From an uncultured Oscillospiraceae bacterium (GTDB taxonomy: Bacteria; Bacillota; Clostridia; Oscillospirales; Oscillospiraceae), in NCBI GenBank assembly GCA_934573735.1, contig CAKTMC010000015.1:1-52083 (forward strand): a DNA stretch of 52,083 bases, read 5' to 3'. This document shows, piece by piece, positions 51,073 to 52,083 of this stretch. The notes under the pieces are model-generated. The model did no database searches and was not told the DNA's origin. It worked only from the letters and a program-made list of their open reading frames with translations. A program made the translations under genes and the position numbers. The number at the start of each line of letters is the position of its first letter. Position 1 is the stretch's first letter.

Positions 51073-51612
51073 ATGACAAGAATGAAGAAAAAGTATCTTG
51101 AGGAAGTTGCTCCTGCTCTCATGGAGAAGTTCCAGTACAAGTCCACCATGCAGATCCCCAAGATCGACAAGATCGTTGTCTCCGTCGGCTGCGGCGACTG
51201 CAAGGATAACGCAAAGGCTCTCGACGCAGTCATCAAGGACATCAGCGCCATCACCGGTCAGCACGCCGTTGCTACCGTGGCAAGAAAGTCCGTTGCAAAC
51301 TTCAAGCTTCGTGAAGGCATGAAGGTCGGCGTCAAGGTCACCCTGCGTCAGGACCGTATGTGGGAGTTCCTCGATCGTCTCTTTAACGTTGCTCTGCCCC
51401 GTGTCCGCGACTTCCGCGGCATCTCCGCAGACGCCTTCGACGGCCGCGGCAACTACAGCCTGGGTCTCAAGGAGCAGATCATCTTCCCCGAAATCGAGTA
51501 TGACAAGATCGAGAAGCTGCGCGGCATGAACATCGCAATCACCACCACCGCTCAGACCGATGAAGAGGCGCGCGAGCTGCTCAAGCTCATGGGCGCACCG
51601 TTTATGAACTAA
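51073..51612 (+). CDS. rplE: Ribosomal protein L5
   Basis: 179 residues. Binds 5S rRNA. SVGCGDCKDNAKALDAV is a slightly unusual version of the N-terminal block (two extra Cys); DFRGISADAFDGRGNYSLG and LKLMGAPF are standard. AAAGGAG ribosome site. Confidence 0.97.
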   Translation: MTRMKKKYLEEVAPALMEKFQYKSTMQIPKIDKIVVSVGCGDCKDNAKALDAVIKDISAITGQHAVATVARKSVANFKLREGMKVGVKVTLRQDRMWEFLDRLFNVALPRVRDFRGISADAFDGRGNYSLGLKEQIIFPEIEYDKIEKLRGMNIAITTTAQTDEEARELLKLMGAPFMN

Positions 51613-51625
51613 GGAGGAGTTAAAA

Positions 51626-51811
51626 ATGGCAAAGAAATCTATGATTCTGAAGCAGCAGGCTCCTGCAAAGTTCTCCACCCGTAAGTACAACCGCTGCAAG
51701 ATCTGCGGCCGTCCCCATGCTTACCTCCGTAACTACGGCATCTGCCGTATCTGCTTCCGTGAGCTGGCTTACAAGGGCCAGATTCCCGGCGTCCGCAAGG
51801 CAAGCTTCTGA
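51626..51811 (+). CDS. rpsN: Ribosomal protein S14, type Z
   Basis: 61 residues, short zinc-binding form: CKICGRPHAYLR and CRICFRELA supply four Cys. Basic N-terminus MAKKSMILKQQAPAKFSTRK. GGAGGAG before the ATG. In most relatives rpsH follows within some tens of bases; here it does not. Confidence 0.96.
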   Translation: MAKKSMILKQQAPAKFSTRKYNRCKICGRPHAYLRNYGICRICFRELAYKGQIPGVRKASF

Positions 51812-51848
51812 TTTTGCGCTTAATTTAGCGTAAACCAAACGTTTCATA

Positions 51849-51873
51849 CGGCGGGAGCCGATCCCTCCCGCCT
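51849..51873 (+). terminator. Hairpin after the S14 gene
   Basis: GGCGGGAG (51850-51857) pairs with CTCCCGCC (51865-51872), loop of seven. No T-run follows, so termination is uncertain; it could also shield the mRNA end. Confidence 0.45.
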
Positions 51874-51902
51874 GTGAATAAACAGACTGAGAGTGTGAAG
51901 TT

Positions 51903-51952
51903 GAGCTTTAACGGCTCTTACGCAAACCGTGAAAGCGGAATGGAGCAAGCCC
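51903..51952 (+). repeat. 50-base direct repeat, copy 1
   Basis: Starts GAGCTTTAACGGCTCTTACG and ends GGAATGGAGCAAGCCC. Within it GCTTT/AAAGC and CGG/CCG can pair around a loop. An identical copy starts 131 bases later. Confidence 0.9.
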
Positions 51953-51954
51953 AA

Positions 51955-52025
51955 CGCATCCCCCGTCCCCTTACAAATCGAAGCCCAACGAAGTGGGTTC
52001 GATTTGTGGACGAAGACTGGGGGCG
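51955..52025 (+). repeat. Extended inverted repeat between the two direct repeats
   Basis: ACAAATCGAAGCCCA (from about 51975) pairs with TGGGTTCGATTTGT with one offset, and outer segments CCCCCGTCC and GGAC...GGGGG extend the pairing. The whole can form an arm of about 70 bases. Confidence 0.75.
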
Positions 52026-52033
52026 CGGATATG

Positions 52034-52083
52034 GAGCTTTAACGGCTCTTACGCAAACCGTGAAAGCGGAATGGAGCAAGCCC
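52034..52083 (+). repeat. 50-base direct repeat, copy 2 (at the window edge)
   Basis: Same 50 bases as copy 1, reaching exactly the last base of the window; the array may go on beyond it. The 131-base period is not a multiple of three, so the two copies are in different frames. Confidence 0.9.

Noticed and set aside
51903..52083. CRISPR array
   Set aside because: The repeat is 50 bases with an 81-base, self-complementary interval, and only two copies; this is not CRISPR geometry.
51895..52083. Partial gene open to the window edge (GTG at 51895)
   Set aside because: The open frame crosses both repeat copies in different frames and the hairpin between them; no ribosome site and no similarity to S8.

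Overview
The window reads as a gut-type Clostridia genome, most likely Oscillospiraceae: fairly GC-rich, low-GC-Gram-positive gene content (type-Z S14, Firmicutes S10 operon order, BMP-family nucleoside-type ABC transporter, BceAB-type exporter, DUF1846 protein, M29 aminopeptidase), strong AGGAGG ribosome sites and some TTG starts. The placement is by gene content only. No tRNA, rRNA or CRISPR array was recognised.

Layout. 1-1060 is the 3' part of an IS256-family element whose transposase frame is broken by one amber codon. 1267-3342 is a visibly AT-richer lipoprotein gene (propeller-like half plus solute-binding half), flanked on its other side by an IS110-family transposase remnant; this looks like an acquired segment. 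3849-7972 is housekeeping: tadA and pta on the minus strand, an XRE regulator and lepA on the plus strand. 8023-8723 is a gene-free block of MITE-like palindromic repeats, seen again at 34878-35130. 8772-11374 is a two-component system. 11513-16402 is a four-gene BMP-type ABC importer on the minus strand with a hairpin array between the binding-protein gene and the ATPase gene. 16668-18972 holds a MATE exporter and a PfkB-family kinase. 19035-22307 is a minus-strand operon of two 2-hydroxyacyl-CoA dehydratase-family subunits followed by a 52-residue membrane peptide and a 90-residue zinc-ribbon protein. 22597-26501 holds an M29 aminopeptidase, a membrane protein and a membrane-anchored TPR/leucine-rich-repeat protein. 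26594-26995 is a small Cys-rich protein; 27253-29988 a large surface protein with ten CxxC repeats. 30165-33137 is a compact operon: a 59-residue Cys-rich peptide, then a BceAB-type ATPase and permease, behind a perfect TTACA-N4-TGTAA palindrome. gdhA, a DUF1846 protein, secA-pgeF-peptide-binding lipoprotein follow. 42309-44513 holds cdd, a stand-alone LysR winged-helix fragment and a TIR-TM-LRR protein, each overlapping the next. 44620 to the end is the S10/spc ribosomal protein operon with a promoter, an attenuator-like hairpin, a structured S10-L3 junction, and an unexpected 50-bp direct repeat after the S14 gene where rpsH would normally follow.

The points most worth a second look are the Cys-rich peptide/BceAB operon with its Bce-type operator, the HTH/TIR-LRR pair overlapping cdd, the dehydratase operon with its two small partners, the zinc-ribbon-repeat surface protein, and the repeat after S14. 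Long open frames antisense to lepA, secA, the surface protein and the ribosomal genes are GC-driven shadows and are not annotated.
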